A DNA stretch of 64,000 bases, from the NCBI RefSeq assembly GCF_022370635.2, contig NZ_CP092362.2:5766001-5830000 (forward strand). The letters are read 5' to 3'. The notes under the pieces were generated by a model. It worked only from the letters and a program-made list of their open reading frames with translations. It was not told the DNA's origin and searched no databases. Shown here piece by piece: positions 34,893 through 44,728 of this stretch. The stretch's first letter is position 1; the number at the start of each line of letters is the position of its first letter. A program made the translations under genes and the position numbers. Source of the stretch: Mycolicibacterium crocinum (GTDB taxonomy: Bacteria; Actinomycetota; Actinomycetes; Mycobacteriales; Mycobacteriaceae).

Positions 34893-35495
34893 ATGGACCT
34901 GCAAGTCCAAAATCTGACCGCTAAAGGTCGGGCCACCCGCCAGCGCATCATCGAGGGGGCCGCCGCCGAAATCCGTGCCCGCGGCGTCGCGCTGACCACG
35001 CTCGACGATGTCATGGCGCACACCCGCACGTCGAAAAGCCAACTCTTCCACTACTTTCCCGGCGGTAAGGAGCAGTTACTGCTGGCAGTCGCGGCGCTGG
35101 AGTCGCAGAGGGTGCTCGACGACCAGCAGCCACACCTGAGTGCGCTGACGTCGTGGGCCGCCTGGCAGAGATGGCGCGATTCCGTGGTCGACCGCTACCG
35201 CCGTCAGGGCCAGAACTGCCCGATCGCGGTGCTGATGTCGGAGATCGGGCGCACGACCCAGGGCGCCGAGGCCGTGACTACCGAGTTGATAGTGCAGTGG
35301 CGCGGCGCGATCGCTACCGGCATCCGGTCGATGCAGGACCAGGGCAAGGTGGCCGATTCGGTGAATGCCGAGCGCGCTGCGGCAGCGTTATTGGCCGGGA
35401 TTCAGGGCGGCGTCGGCATCATGCTCGCCACCGGGGATCTGAGCTATCTGGAAGCAGCGCTCGACGAAGGCATCGACGGGCTGCGAGCCGCCTGA
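34893..35495 (+). CDS. TetR-family regulator (LmrA/YxaF-like)
   Basis: A 200-residue repressor. The HTH covers about residues 12-60 (RATRQRIIEGAAAEIRARG, then TSKSQLFHYFPGGKEQLL), and the C-terminal helical domain includes NCPIAVLMSEIG, as in LmrA/YxaF-type regulators. An ATG at 34866 would add nine residues; the one used has a shorter leader before the first helix, and neither has a clear ribosome site, so a leaderless mRNA is possible. Two TGGAC-N6-GTCCA palindromes overlap the starts of this gene and the SDR, arguing for autoregulation. Confidence 0.9.
   Translation: MDLQVQNLTAKGRATRQRIIEGAAAEIRARGVALTTLDDVMAHTRTSKSQLFHYFPGGKEQLLLAVAALESQRVLDDQQPHLSALTSWAAWQRWRDSVVDRYRRQGQNCPIAVLMSEIGRTTQGAEAVTTELIVQWRGAIATGIRSMQDQGKVADSVNAERAAAALLAGIQGGVGIMLATGDLSYLEAALDEGIDGLRAA
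34894..34909. promoter_or_regulatory. Palindromic operator 2 at the TetR start
   Basis: TGGACCTGCAAGTCCA, the same arms as operator 1 with a near-symmetric centre, overlapping the proposed TetR start codon. Confidence 0.72.
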
Positions 35496-35507
35496 ATGCC
35501 TGAAGTC

Positions 35508-35792
35508 CTAGCCGCCGTTTTGCGCCATCGCCCAGCAGGTGACCGAGTGCCACAGGTTGCAGGGGATGCCGTTCATCGTGGGGATCTGGTTCGGTTGGAT
35601 GTTCGTCGTGACGTCCGAGGGACCGACCGCCTGCGGGACCTGGCCGCCGGACTGGCCCGAGGTGCACACCCCGGGAAAGCGGCTCGGGACGGTGCCGTAC
35701 GGACAGTCGGCCGACGCGGGCGCGGCGAGCGCCAGCGATCCTGAGGTGAGCACGAGAGCGCACCCGCCGATGAGAAGTCGTTTCACAGTCAC
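35508..35792 (-). CDS. Small secreted four-cysteine protein
   Basis: A 94-residue precursor with a signal peptide to PASA (28 residues) and a mature part starting DCPYGTVPSRFPGVC. Four Cys in two pairs, one at each end (PCNLWHSVTC), with a Gln/Gly/Pro-rich middle. No family recognised; probably a small extracellular disulfide protein. It is convergent with the TetR gene, 12 bases apart. Confidence 0.75.
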   Translation of the reverse strand: MTVKRLLIGGCALVLTSGSLALAAPASADCPYGTVPSRFPGVCTSGQSGGQVPQAVGPSDVTTNIQPNQIPTMNGIPCNLWHSVTCWAMAQNGG

Positions 35793-35856
35793 TCAATTCC
35801 GCCGTAAGGCCCCAACTCAACCACCATATCGGCGTCGCGGCCACTCGCGTTAGCCG

Positions 35857-37425
35857 TCACAGAGCGTCGTTGATCTCGGTCTTGAGCGTCTCGGCCTGGG
35901 TCCCGAAGACCGCCTGCACGCTGTTGCCGACCTCGATCACGCCGGCGGCTCCCATCGCCTTCAGCCGATCGTGGTCGACTTTGCCGGGATCCGCCACTTC
36001 CATGCGCAGCCGGGTGATGCAGGCGTCGACGCTGCGCAGGTTGTCCCGTCCGCCGAAGGCGGCGATGAGTTGTTCGCCCTTGCTGTCGGGGGCGGCCGGT
36101 GTCGATCTCACCGCTCCCCCGGCTTCGACTGAGGTCGCCGACTCGACACCTTCGCCCACGTTGGCCCGCTCTTCGGCGTCGAACTCCGCTTCGGGTTCCC
36201 GGCCGGGCGTGCGCATGTTCCATCGGGTGATGGCGAACCGGAACAGCAGGTAATACACCGCGAAGAAAACCAGGCCCATGACGATCAGCAACGGGATGTT
36301 CTTGGCGGCCGGCGCGGTGCCATAGAGCAGCAGATCGATCAGCCCGGCCGAGAACGAGAAGCCCAGGTGGATGTCGAGCAGGTAGGCGATGGCCAACGAC
36401 AGGCCGGTCAGCACCGCATGCACGATGTAGAGCGGGAACGCCACGAACATGAACGCGAACTCCAGTGGTTCGGTGACGCCGGTGAGGAACGCAGTCAGCG
36501 CGGCGGCCGACAGGATGCCGAAGGCGACCCTGCGTTGCTTTTTATTCGCGACGTGGATCATGGCCAGCGCCGCCCCGGGCAGACCGAACATCAGGATCGG
36601 ATAAAAGCCCGACGTGAGCAGCCCGGCGCTGGGGTCGCCGGCGGCGAACCGGCTGAGCTCGCCGGTGACGACATGGCCGTCGCCGCTCGGGTAGCTTCCG
36701 TAGATGAACCACACGTAGGAGTTCAGGATGTGGTGCAGGCCCAGGGGAATCAGCATGCGGTTGGCGAAGCCGTAGACGAACGCCCCCAGCGCGCCGGCAC
36801 CGCCGATGAAGTGGCCCAGTCCGGTGAGTCCCGCGTCGAAGATCGGATAGAAGTAGCTCATCGCGAAGGCCAGTACGAGACTCGCCAGTGACACCACGAT
36901 CGGCACGAACCGCCGGCCGCCGAAGAAGCCGAGGTACGACGGCAATTGGATGGTGTGGTAGCGGTCGAACAGCCAGGCGGTGAGCAAGCCGACCACGATC
37001 CCGCCGAACACGCTGTAGTTGATCTGTGCCTGCTCGCCGGCTTTGTCGAGCTGGCCGGCGAGCACGAACGGCGACATCGTCTTGAACACCGCCTGCATCA
37101 CCAGGTAGCCGACGACGGCCGAGAGCGCGGTCGAGCCATCGGCCTTGCGGGCGAAGCCGATCGCCACACCGACGGCGAACAATAACGCGAGGTTGTTGAA
37201 CAGCGCACCACCGGCGGCGCTCATCGCCTGGAAGAACGGGCCGATCACCGGTGCCTTGATCCGGCCCAGCAGGTCGTCCTGACCGAGCCGCAGCAAAATA
37301 CCGGCCGCCGGGAGCACCGCGATCGGCAGCATCAGGCTCTTGCCGAGACGCTGCAACTGGGCGAAGCCCGGTATGCGCAGTCCCGACTTTTGCTGTGCCC
37401 CTGCCTGTTTGGTGGTGTCGCTCAT
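35857..37425 (-). CDS. nagE: PTS N-acetylglucosamine/glucose-type EIICB permease
   Basis: A 522-residue sugar permease of the glucose-GlcNAc PTS family. The EIIC domain has about ten membrane helices (GKSLMLPIAVLPAAGILLRLG at the start, TGVTEPLEFAFMF in the middle). A C-terminal EIIB domain has the phospho-cysteine in DACITRLR (Cys469). The EIIA part is absent and is supplied by the divergent gene at 37537. Neighbouring nagB and nagA point to N-acetylglucosamine. Confidence 0.93.
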   Translation of the reverse strand: MSDTTKQAGAQQKSGLRIPGFAQLQRLGKSLMLPIAVLPAAGILLRLGQDDLLGRIKAPVIGPFFQAMSAAGGALFNNLALLFAVGVAIGFARKADGSTALSAVVGYLVMQAVFKTMSPFVLAGQLDKAGEQAQINYSVFGGIVVGLLTAWLFDRYHTIQLPSYLGFFGGRRFVPIVVSLASLVLAFAMSYFYPIFDAGLTGLGHFIGGAGALGAFVYGFANRMLIPLGLHHILNSYVWFIYGSYPSGDGHVVTGELSRFAAGDPSAGLLTSGFYPILMFGLPGAALAMIHVANKKQRRVAFGILSAAALTAFLTGVTEPLEFAFMFVAFPLYIVHAVLTGLSLAIAYLLDIHLGFSFSAGLIDLLLYGTAPAAKNIPLLIVMGLVFFAVYYLLFRFAITRWNMRTPGREPEAEFDAEERANVGEGVESATSVEAGGAVRSTPAAPDSKGEQLIAAFGGRDNLRSVDACITRLRMEVADPGKVDHDRLKAMGAAGVIEVGNSVQAVFGTQAETLKTEINDAL

Positions 37426-37536
37426 GACCGACGGGCCTCCCTTTGTCGCCGCACAGGCGAAGCCTAGACAACCGGGAGCAGCTGAGACGTTGTTTCCGCC
37501 ACCCCCGCAGGTACGGACTCTCTATTCTCGAAGACG

Positions 37537-38007
37537 ATGAGCACCACACCCGTCCACGCCCCGGTGTCCGGACGTGCCGTCGCGCTCGGCGACGTGCCCG
37601 ATCCCGTGTTCTCGCAAGGCATGGTCGGATACGGTGCCGCGGTCGACCCGCCGCGCGAGGTCGTCGACGCGGTGGCACCGGTCAGCGGCCGCATCCTCAA
37701 GCTGATGCCACACGCGTACATCATCATGACGAGCGAGAATATCGGCGTGCTGGTCCATCTCGGGCTCGATACCGTCGGGCTGGGCGGCGTCGGATTCACT
37801 GCGCTCGCCGCCGAGGGCGATACCGTGACCGCAGGCCAGCCGGTGATCACCTACGACGTCCCGTCAGTGGTTTCGGCGGGGTTGAGTCCCATCGTTCCCG
37901 TGGTGGTGATGGACGAACGCGAGCCAGGCAATGTCACGATGGGTGACGCAGTCGCCAATGGCACCGAAATAACCTCAGGCTCACTGCTTTTCACGGCCAC
38001 CAAGTAG
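37537..38007 (+). CDS. crr: PTS EIIA component, glucose type
   Basis: A 156-residue soluble phosphocarrier. It has APVSGRAVAL at the start and the phospho-His74 in VLVHLGLDTV, with a second conserved His in MPHAYIIM. It accepts phosphate from HPr and passes it to the EIICB protein across the divergent promoter. It leads the crr-nagB-nagA operon (6-base gap to nagB). TATTCT lies 14 bases before the ATG, so the message may be nearly leaderless. Confidence 0.92.
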   Translation: MSTTPVHAPVSGRAVALGDVPDPVFSQGMVGYGAAVDPPREVVDAVAPVSGRILKLMPHAYIIMTSENIGVLVHLGLDTVGLGGVGFTALAAEGDTVTAGQPVITYDVPSVVSAGLSPIVPVVVMDEREPGNVTMGDAVANGTEITSGSLLFTATK

Positions 38008-38013
38008 GATCTG

Positions 38014-38799
38014 ATGGAAGTCGTCATCCTCGAGGACGCCGCACAGATCGGCACCGTCGCGGCCGATGCCGTCGAGGCACTGCTCGCCCGTAAGCCGACC
38101 GCGGTACTGGGGCTGGCCACCGGCTCCTCACCACTGGCGATCTATGACGAGCTTGCGGCCCGATGTGACGCGGGCCGGATTTCGTTCGGGCACGCGCGCG
38201 GCTTCACCCTCGACGAGTACGTCGGCTTGCCCGCCGATCATCCCGAGCGCTACCGCACGGTCATCGACACGGTGTTCGTCTCGCGCGTCGATTTCGCACC
38301 GGGGGCGGTGGCCGGTCCCGACGGGCTGGCCGAGGACATTCCGGCGGCATGCGCGGCCTACGAGGCGGCGATCGACGCGGCCGGCGGCATTGACCTGCAG
38401 ATCCTGGGAATCGGTACCGACGGCCACATCGGCTTCAACGAACCTGGCTCGTCGCTGTCGTCGCGCACCCGCATCAAAACCCTGACACGCCAAACCCGCA
38501 TCGACAATGCCCGCTTCTTCGATGACGACGTCGACCGCGTCCCGACGCACTGCCTGACCCAGGGCCTGGGCACGATCATGGCGGCCCGGCACGTGGTCTT
38601 GGTGGCCATCGGCCGGACCAAGGCCGAGGCCGTGCATCAGTTGGTGGAGGGCCCGGTGAGCGCGATGTGGCCGGCCACGATCCTGCAGCACCACCCCCAT
38701 GTCACGGTGCTCCTCGATGGCGGTGCGGCCCGGCGACTGCAGCTGGCCGACTACTACCGCGAGACCTACCTATCCAAGCCGCACTGGCAGGGCATCTGA
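38014..38799 (+). CDS. nagB: Glucosamine-6-phosphate deaminase
   Basis: A 261-residue isomerase/deaminase converting glucosamine-6-phosphate to fructose-6-phosphate and ammonia. LGLATGSSPLAIYDEL binds phosphate, FTLDEYVGLPADHPERY is the signature, and GIGTDGHIGFNEPGSS holds the catalytic Asp and His. Length and motifs are normal. Its stop is directly followed by the nagA GTG. Confidence 0.96.
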   Translation: MEVVILEDAAQIGTVAADAVEALLARKPTAVLGLATGSSPLAIYDELAARCDAGRISFGHARGFTLDEYVGLPADHPERYRTVIDTVFVSRVDFAPGAVAGPDGLAEDIPAACAAYEAAIDAAGGIDLQILGIGTDGHIGFNEPGSSLSSRTRIKTLTRQTRIDNARFFDDDVDRVPTHCLTQGLGTIMAARHVVLVAIGRTKAEAVHQLVEGPVSAMWPATILQHHPHVTVLLDGGAARRLQLADYYRETYLSKPHWQGI

Positions 38800-39930
38800 G
38801 TGCTGCTCACCGCCCAGACCCTGCTGACCGGCCGAGAGTTGTTGCGCCCCGGCTGGATTGAGGTTTCGGGCACAACGGTGCGGGCCCTCGGTGCGGGTGC
38901 ACCGCCGCTGCCCGCCGATCGGGAATTGGCGACGGTCGTGCCCGGTTTCGTCGACACCCACATCCACGGCGGTGGCGGCGTCGACTTCTCGGCGGCGACC
39001 GCGTCCGACACGGCGGCCGCGGTGGACCTTCACCGCAGGCACGGCACCACCACGCTGGTGGCCTCGCTGGTCTCGGCCGGACCGGCCGAGCTGCTGCAGC
39101 AGGTCGAGGTGCTGGCCGGGCACGCGCGCGACGGGCTGGTCGCCGGCATTCACCTGGAGGGCCCGTGGCTGGCGGTGCAGCGCTGTGGTGCCCACGATCC
39201 CGTACTGCTGCGCGATCCGGACCCCGACGAGGTCGACCGGCTGTTGCAGGCCGGTGGTGGAACCATCCGGATGGTCACCCTGGCACCGGAGCGATCGGGC
39301 GCATTGGCGGCGATCGAGCGGATCGTCAGTGCCGGAGCGGTGGCCGCGGTCGGCCACACCGACGCGACGTACGAGCAGACGCGCGCGGCCATCAGCGCGG
39401 GCGCGACGGTGGGCACACATCTGTTCAATGCCATGCGCCCCATCCACCACCGCGAGCCGGGCCCGGTGATCGCGCTGCTGGAAGACCCGCGGGTGACGGT
39501 GGAGTTGATCGCCGACGGGGTGCACGTCCACCCCGCCCTGTACCGGCAGGTGGCCCACACGACCGGCCCGGATCGGATGTCGCTGATCACCGACGCCATG
39601 GCCGCGGCCGGGGTCAGCGACGGTCGCTACCAGATCGGGCGGATGGACGTCGAGGTCGCCGGTGGCGTGGCCCGGTTGGCCGGCACGTCGACGATCGCGG
39701 GCAGCACCGCAACGATGGACCGGGTGTTCGGCTTCGCCGTCGCGCACAGCGCGCTGCCCCGCGACGAGGCGCTGCTGCTCGCGGTGTGCCAGTCCTCGAT
39801 CAATCCCGCTCGTGCGCTGGGGCTTCCGTCCCCGGAGTTGGTCCCGGGCGCGCGCGCCGACCTGGTCGCGCTCTACGACGACCTCATCGTCACCGACGTG
39901 CTGCACGGGGGTGCGTGGGTCGCCCGCTGA
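38800..39930 (+). CDS. nagA: N-acetylglucosamine-6-phosphate deacetylase
   Basis: A 376-residue amidohydrolase that removes acetate from GlcNAc-6-phosphate. GFVDTHIHGGGG and IHLEGPW supply metal and substrate ligands, GHTDAT and GTHLFNAM follow, and ITDAMAAAG carries the catalytic Asp. It starts with GTG immediately after the nagB stop (TGAGTG). It completes the uptake-deacetylation-deamination route with nagE, crr and nagB. Confidence 0.95.
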   Translation: MLLTAQTLLTGRELLRPGWIEVSGTTVRALGAGAPPLPADRELATVVPGFVDTHIHGGGGVDFSAATASDTAAAVDLHRRHGTTTLVASLVSAGPAELLQQVEVLAGHARDGLVAGIHLEGPWLAVQRCGAHDPVLLRDPDPDEVDRLLQAGGGTIRMVTLAPERSGALAAIERIVSAGAVAAVGHTDATYEQTRAAISAGATVGTHLFNAMRPIHHREPGPVIALLEDPRVTVELIADGVHVHPALYRQVAHTTGPDRMSLITDAMAAAGVSDGRYQIGRMDVEVAGGVARLAGTSTIAGSTATMDRVFGFAVAHSALPRDEALLLAVCQSSINPARALGLPSPELVPGARADLVALYDDLIVTDVLHGGAWVAR

Positions 39931-39940
39931 GCGCGGCGAA

Positions 39941-40002
39941 CGTCAGTTCGATTTTCTGTCGGACCCCGGGTGCATGGTGTTCCGTACACCGTCGAACTGA
40001 CG
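39941..40002. repeat. Long-range inverted repeat between nagA and the DUF4262 gene
   Basis: CGTCAGTTCGA (39941-39951) is exactly inverted at 39992-40002, separated by 40 bases, with a smaller GGTGT/ACACC stem inside. It ends just before the ribosome site of the next gene. It could be an mRNA structure or a two-arm regulator site. Confidence 0.5.
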
Positions 40003-40016
40003 AAAGGGGCCCCGCA

Positions 40017-41562
<1,546 letters not shown>

Positions 41563-41607
41563 TTGCGAAGTGCCATGCGGGCGCGCCGGGTCGCATACCA
41601 TCCACGA

Positions 41608-42264
41608 ATGGGTGGGATCTCGTTGCAATCCGTCGAACGCTCCGTCGCCCAGAGACCGTTGATCGGTCAGATCCTGGCCCTGCTCGCCGACGCCGAGCGA
41701 GTCGTAATCCGTGCGATAAAAGCACATCTCGCCGAGATCGACCCGCCGGACGACGAGCCGGCGGACGTGGCCACCGATGAATCCCCTGCCACTCCGACCG
41801 ATGTTCTTCGTGAGCTACTCGACCGGTCGATGTACAGCCGCCCCGACGACAGTCGCAACGCCCTGTACCTGTCGCTGCTGAGCGACCTGCTGCCCGACGA
41901 GGCACGCATCCTCGCGGCGCTCTCCGACGGCTCCACCTATCCCGTCGTCGATATCGCCGAACCGCTGCTGGGCACCAGCACCGTGCTGGTGCTGACGAAT
42001 GCGTCCACGGTGGGCCGCGCGGCCGGCGTCTCGCTTCCCCATCACACCCCGCTGTACGTCAGTCGGCTCGTGCTCGCCGGGCTGGCCGTCATCGGGCCCG
42101 AGGGTGGCAACTCGATGTACGACGACTACGAGATGTTGCTCACCGACGCCGCGGTGAACATGGCAATTGCCAAGGCGCGGCGCGGTATCCGCTCGGCGCG
42201 CGTGATCCGGCGAACGGTACGGATCTCCGAGCTCGGCCAGGAGCTGTGGGAAGCCGCCAAGTGA
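41608..42264 (+). CDS. DUF4393 (Abi-alpha-like) protein
   Basis: A 218-residue soluble protein. TPTDVLRELLDRSMYSRPDDSRNALYLSLLSDLLPDEARILAALSDG resembles the DUF4393/Abi-alpha core; the rest is helical with a basic C-terminus. Family members are linked by name to abortive infection in lactococci, but most, including this, are untested. It overlaps the DUF445 membrane gene by 4 bases (GTGA), so the two products probably act together. Confidence 0.7.
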   Translation: MGGISLQSVERSVAQRPLIGQILALLADAERVVIRAIKAHLAEIDPPDDEPADVATDESPATPTDVLRELLDRSMYSRPDDSRNALYLSLLSDLLPDEARILAALSDGSTYPVVDIAEPLLGTSTVLVLTNASTVGRAAGVSLPHHTPLYVSRLVLAGLAVIGPEGGNSMYDDYEMLLTDAAVNMAIAKARRGIRSARVIRRTVRISELGQELWEAAK

Positions 42265-43499
42265 GCATCGATATGGCCAACATCTTCACCTACCCGTGGT
42301 GGGTGTATGTGTCCATCCCACTCGGCGCGGCGCTGGTCGGCTGGGCGACCAAGATCCTCGCGCTGAAGATGATGTTCTACCCCGTCGAATTCAAGGGCAT
42401 CAAACCGTATCTGGGATGGCAGGGCCAGATTCCCAAGCGGGCGCCGAAAATGGCTGCGGTTGCGGTGGATTCACTCACGTCGGGAATCCTCAAACCGGAG
42501 GAGATGTTCGACAAGATCGATCCCGACGAGTTGGTGAAGGAACTCGGGGAGCCACTCAACGCCGCCGCAACCGAACTCGTCGACACGATGATGATGGCGC
42601 TGCAGCCCCAGCTGTGGCGGGCCACGCCAGACCAGGTCAAAGACCTGATCGTGGCCAACGTCAACAACCGTATTCCGGCCGCGTCGCGGGCGATGTTCGC
42701 CGAGCTGCGCGGTCAGGTCGACCAGATCTTCGACATCAAGCACATGGTCGTCACCAACCTGGTCCGCGACAAGGCCAAGCTGAACCGCGTCTTTCAGGAC
42801 ATCGGCCAGTCCGCGTTCAAGTTCTTGGTCCGCGCCGGTCTGTGGTTCGGGTTCGTCATCGGCCTGGTCCAGGTTCTGGTTTTCGGCTTCACGGGATGGG
42901 TGTGGACGCTGCCGGCCTTCGGGCTCTTGACCGGTGGTCTCACCGATTTCGTTGCACTGCAGATGATTTTCCGTCCGCTGCAGCGATGCACGGTGTTTCC
43001 CGGCATCAAGTGGCAAGGCGTCTTCCAGGCCGAACGCGATGACGTGATCAAGGGCTACGCGGCGTTGATGGCACGAGAGATCTTCACCCCCAAGGCCATC
43101 ATGGAGAGCGTGCTGACCGGTCCGATGTCGGATAAGTTCTTCGATCTCATCCAAACCGAGATCAGCAACACGATCGACGCTCAGCTCGGCAAGGCTGTCC
43201 GGGTGATCAACGCTGTCGGCAGTCGGCAGTATCAACAGATGAAGCAGCAGATCGCCGCCTCCATCATCGCGAAACTGCCTGAGACGTCGAGCTATATCGA
43301 AGGCTACTTCCAGGAGCGGCTGCAACTCGAAGACATGATGGTCGAGAAGATGCGCGACCTCGACGCCCAGTCCTACGAGAACTTGCTGCGGCCGGCGTTC
43401 AAGGACGACGAGTGGATCATCGTGGTACTGGGTGCCGCGCTGGGCTTCCTGTTCGGCGAGCTACAGGCCGAGTTGATCGTGATGCTTGCCGGGCACTAG
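42261..43499 (+). CDS. DUF445 family membrane protein
   Basis: A 412-residue protein with membrane helices at the N-terminus (VYVSIPLGAALVGWATK), in the middle (WFGFVIGLVQVLVFGFTGW and PAFGLLTGGLTDFVALQMIF) and at the C-terminus (IIVVLGAALGFLFGEL). Long helical soluble parts lie between. ALKMMFYP and ALQMIFRP are the internally repeated DUF445 motif. Function unknown. GTG start inside the end of the DUF4393 gene. Its TAG forms a CTAG shared with the stop of the convergent VOC gene. Confidence 0.85.
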   Translation: MSIDMANIFTYPWWVYVSIPLGAALVGWATKILALKMMFYPVEFKGIKPYLGWQGQIPKRAPKMAAVAVDSLTSGILKPEEMFDKIDPDELVKELGEPLNAAATELVDTMMMALQPQLWRATPDQVKDLIVANVNNRIPAASRAMFAELRGQVDQIFDIKHMVVTNLVRDKAKLNRVFQDIGQSAFKFLVRAGLWFGFVIGLVQVLVFGFTGWVWTLPAFGLLTGGLTDFVALQMIFRPLQRCTVFPGIKWQGVFQAERDDVIKGYAALMAREIFTPKAIMESVLTGPMSDKFFDLIQTEISNTIDAQLGKAVRVINAVGSRQYQQMKQQIAASIIAKLPETSSYIEGYFQERLQLEDMMVEKMRDLDAQSYENLLRPAFKDDEWIIVVLGAALGFLFGELQAELIVMLAGH

Positions 43500-43849
43500 T
43501 CCCGGTGTGCCACAACGTTGATTACGTTGCCGTCCGGATCGCGGACGAAGAACCGCCGCACTCCCCATGATTCTGTCGTGAGCGGGTGGACGATCTCGTA
43601 GCCGCGGGCGCGGGCCTGATCGTAGGCGGCGTCGACGTCGTCGGTCGCGACCGAGATGACGGGCGCCACCGGCGCGGTCGCATCCTGGGTGACCAGTTGC
43701 AGGTTCGCACCGGTCTCTGGGCTGGTGTATCTGGCCACCCAGCCGAGGTTGAACTCCTCGGTGGTCAGGCCGAGATAGTCGGTGTAGAAATCCTTGGCCG
43801 ACTCGATGTCGGTGACCTGCAGGTCGGCGATGATCCGGTTGACACGCAT
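43496..43849 (-). CDS. VOC-family (glyoxalase/bleomycin-resistance-like) protein
   Basis: A 117-residue protein with two beta-alpha-beta-beta-beta units: RIIADLQVTDIESAKDFYTDYLGL and VRRFFVRDPDGNVINVVAH. Only part of the usual metal triad is present, so enzyme activity is uncertain. The stop shares four bases with the convergent DUF445 gene. Divergent from a small membrane protein gene 62 bases away. Confidence 0.85.
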   Translation of the reverse strand: MRVNRIIADLQVTDIESAKDFYTDYLGLTTEEFNLGWVARYTSPETGANLQLVTQDATAPVAPVISVATDDVDAAYDQARARGYEIVHPLTTESWGVRRFFVRDPDGNVINVVAHRD

Positions 43850-43911
43850 AGGTCGATCTAACCCCTCACGCCCTCGCGGTGGCACACTCTCATCGACAGG
43901 AGGTCGGCCGG

Positions 43912-44244
43912 ATGGCGCACCCCGTATCGATTGTGCTGGTGGACAGCAAAACCGCAGCCACCCTGGCTCAGGTGATGCCGCTGCTACTTCTCACGCTCGC
44001 GGTGGAACTACGCCGCACTCAACGACATCGAAGCATGCGGCGATGGCGCATCGGGGCATTCCTGGCGGTGTTCGGGTTGATCGAGGTGATCCTCGTGCTC
44101 TCGATCGACGGCGCGTTCTACCCGTTCCAATGGTTCGACATCATCTCCGCGGTGATCATCCTGTGGCTGAATGTCGCTGATCTTCCGCCTGTCGCTGTCC
44201 GACCCGTCGAGTGGCGACAGCGACGAGTGAACTTCCCGGCTTAG
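43912..44244 (+). CDS. Small membrane protein
   Basis: A 110-residue protein with hydrophobic stretches at VMPLLLLTLAV, WRIGAFLAVFGLIEVILVLSI and WFDIISAVIILWLNVAD, so two to three membrane helices, and a basic linker (RRTQRHRSMRRWR). No family recognised. Its stop overlaps the convergent HNH fragment by four bases. Confidence 0.6.
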   Translation: MAHPVSIVLVDSKTAATLAQVMPLLLLTLAVELRRTQRHRSMRRWRIGAFLAVFGLIEVILVLSIDGAFYPFQWFDIISAVIILWLNVADLPPVAVRPVEWRQRRVNFPA

Positions 44245-44720
44245 CTGCCCAGTAGTCGTTCCGGGTGGTGATAGGTGTTGGTGCCCGCGGCCAGTGGGAG
44301 TTGCGGTGGTGGTATCCATTCGGTGTCGCCGTTGGCGAGTTTGCGGGTTTTCCAGCCCTGGTCGAGGAGTCGGTGGTCGGCTCGGCAGGCCAGGGTGAGT
44401 TTGTCGATGTTGGTCAGGCCACCCTCGGCCCATTCGTCGACGTGGTGGACCTCGGTGAGATATCCGGGTGCGTCACAGCCGGGCCGGGTGCAGCCGCGTT
44501 CCCTGTTGTGCAGCATGATTCGCTGATCGGCGGTGGCGATGCGTTTGGTGCGGCCCAGCCACAACGCCTGACCGTTCACGCCATCGAACAGGGCAAGATA
44601 ATGGTAGGCGTGGCTGGCCATCCGGATGACGTCGGGGATGGGCAGCAGGGTGCCGGTCGCCGTGACGGCGTGCCCGGTCTTGGCCTGCAGATCCTGCAGC
44701 GTCGCCGAGGCGATCACCGT
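44241..44720 (-). pseudogene. DUF222-HNH (13E12-type) endonuclease, C-terminal fragment
   Basis: The last 159 residues of a 13E12-repeat-type protein, cut off by an IS256-family element. It holds an HNH nuclease site with zinc Cys: CTRPGCDAPGYLTEVHHVDEW, then GLTNIDKLTLACRADHRLLD. Joined to 46196-47032 through one copy of the GACAGGTA duplication, the frame continues without a gap (GLPV then TVIASATLQDLQ) to give 438 residues. A GTG just inside this fragment could allow separate translation, but no promoter remains. Confidence 0.88.
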
Positions 44721-44728
44721 GACAGGTA
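44721..44728. repeat. Target-site duplication, left copy (IS256)
   Basis: GACAGGTA, repeated exactly at 46196-46203 on the other side of the element. Eight bases is usual for IS256. Confidence 0.92.

Noticed and set aside
32894-34924. A 676-residue plus-strand open frame across the acyltransferase and SDR genes
   Set aside because: Composition is typical of a reverse-strand shadow and it runs over two genuine genes.
37426-37536. DasR-type operator between nagE and crr
   Set aside because: Only CTAGAC with poor symmetry is present, far from the AGTGGTCTAGACCACT consensus.
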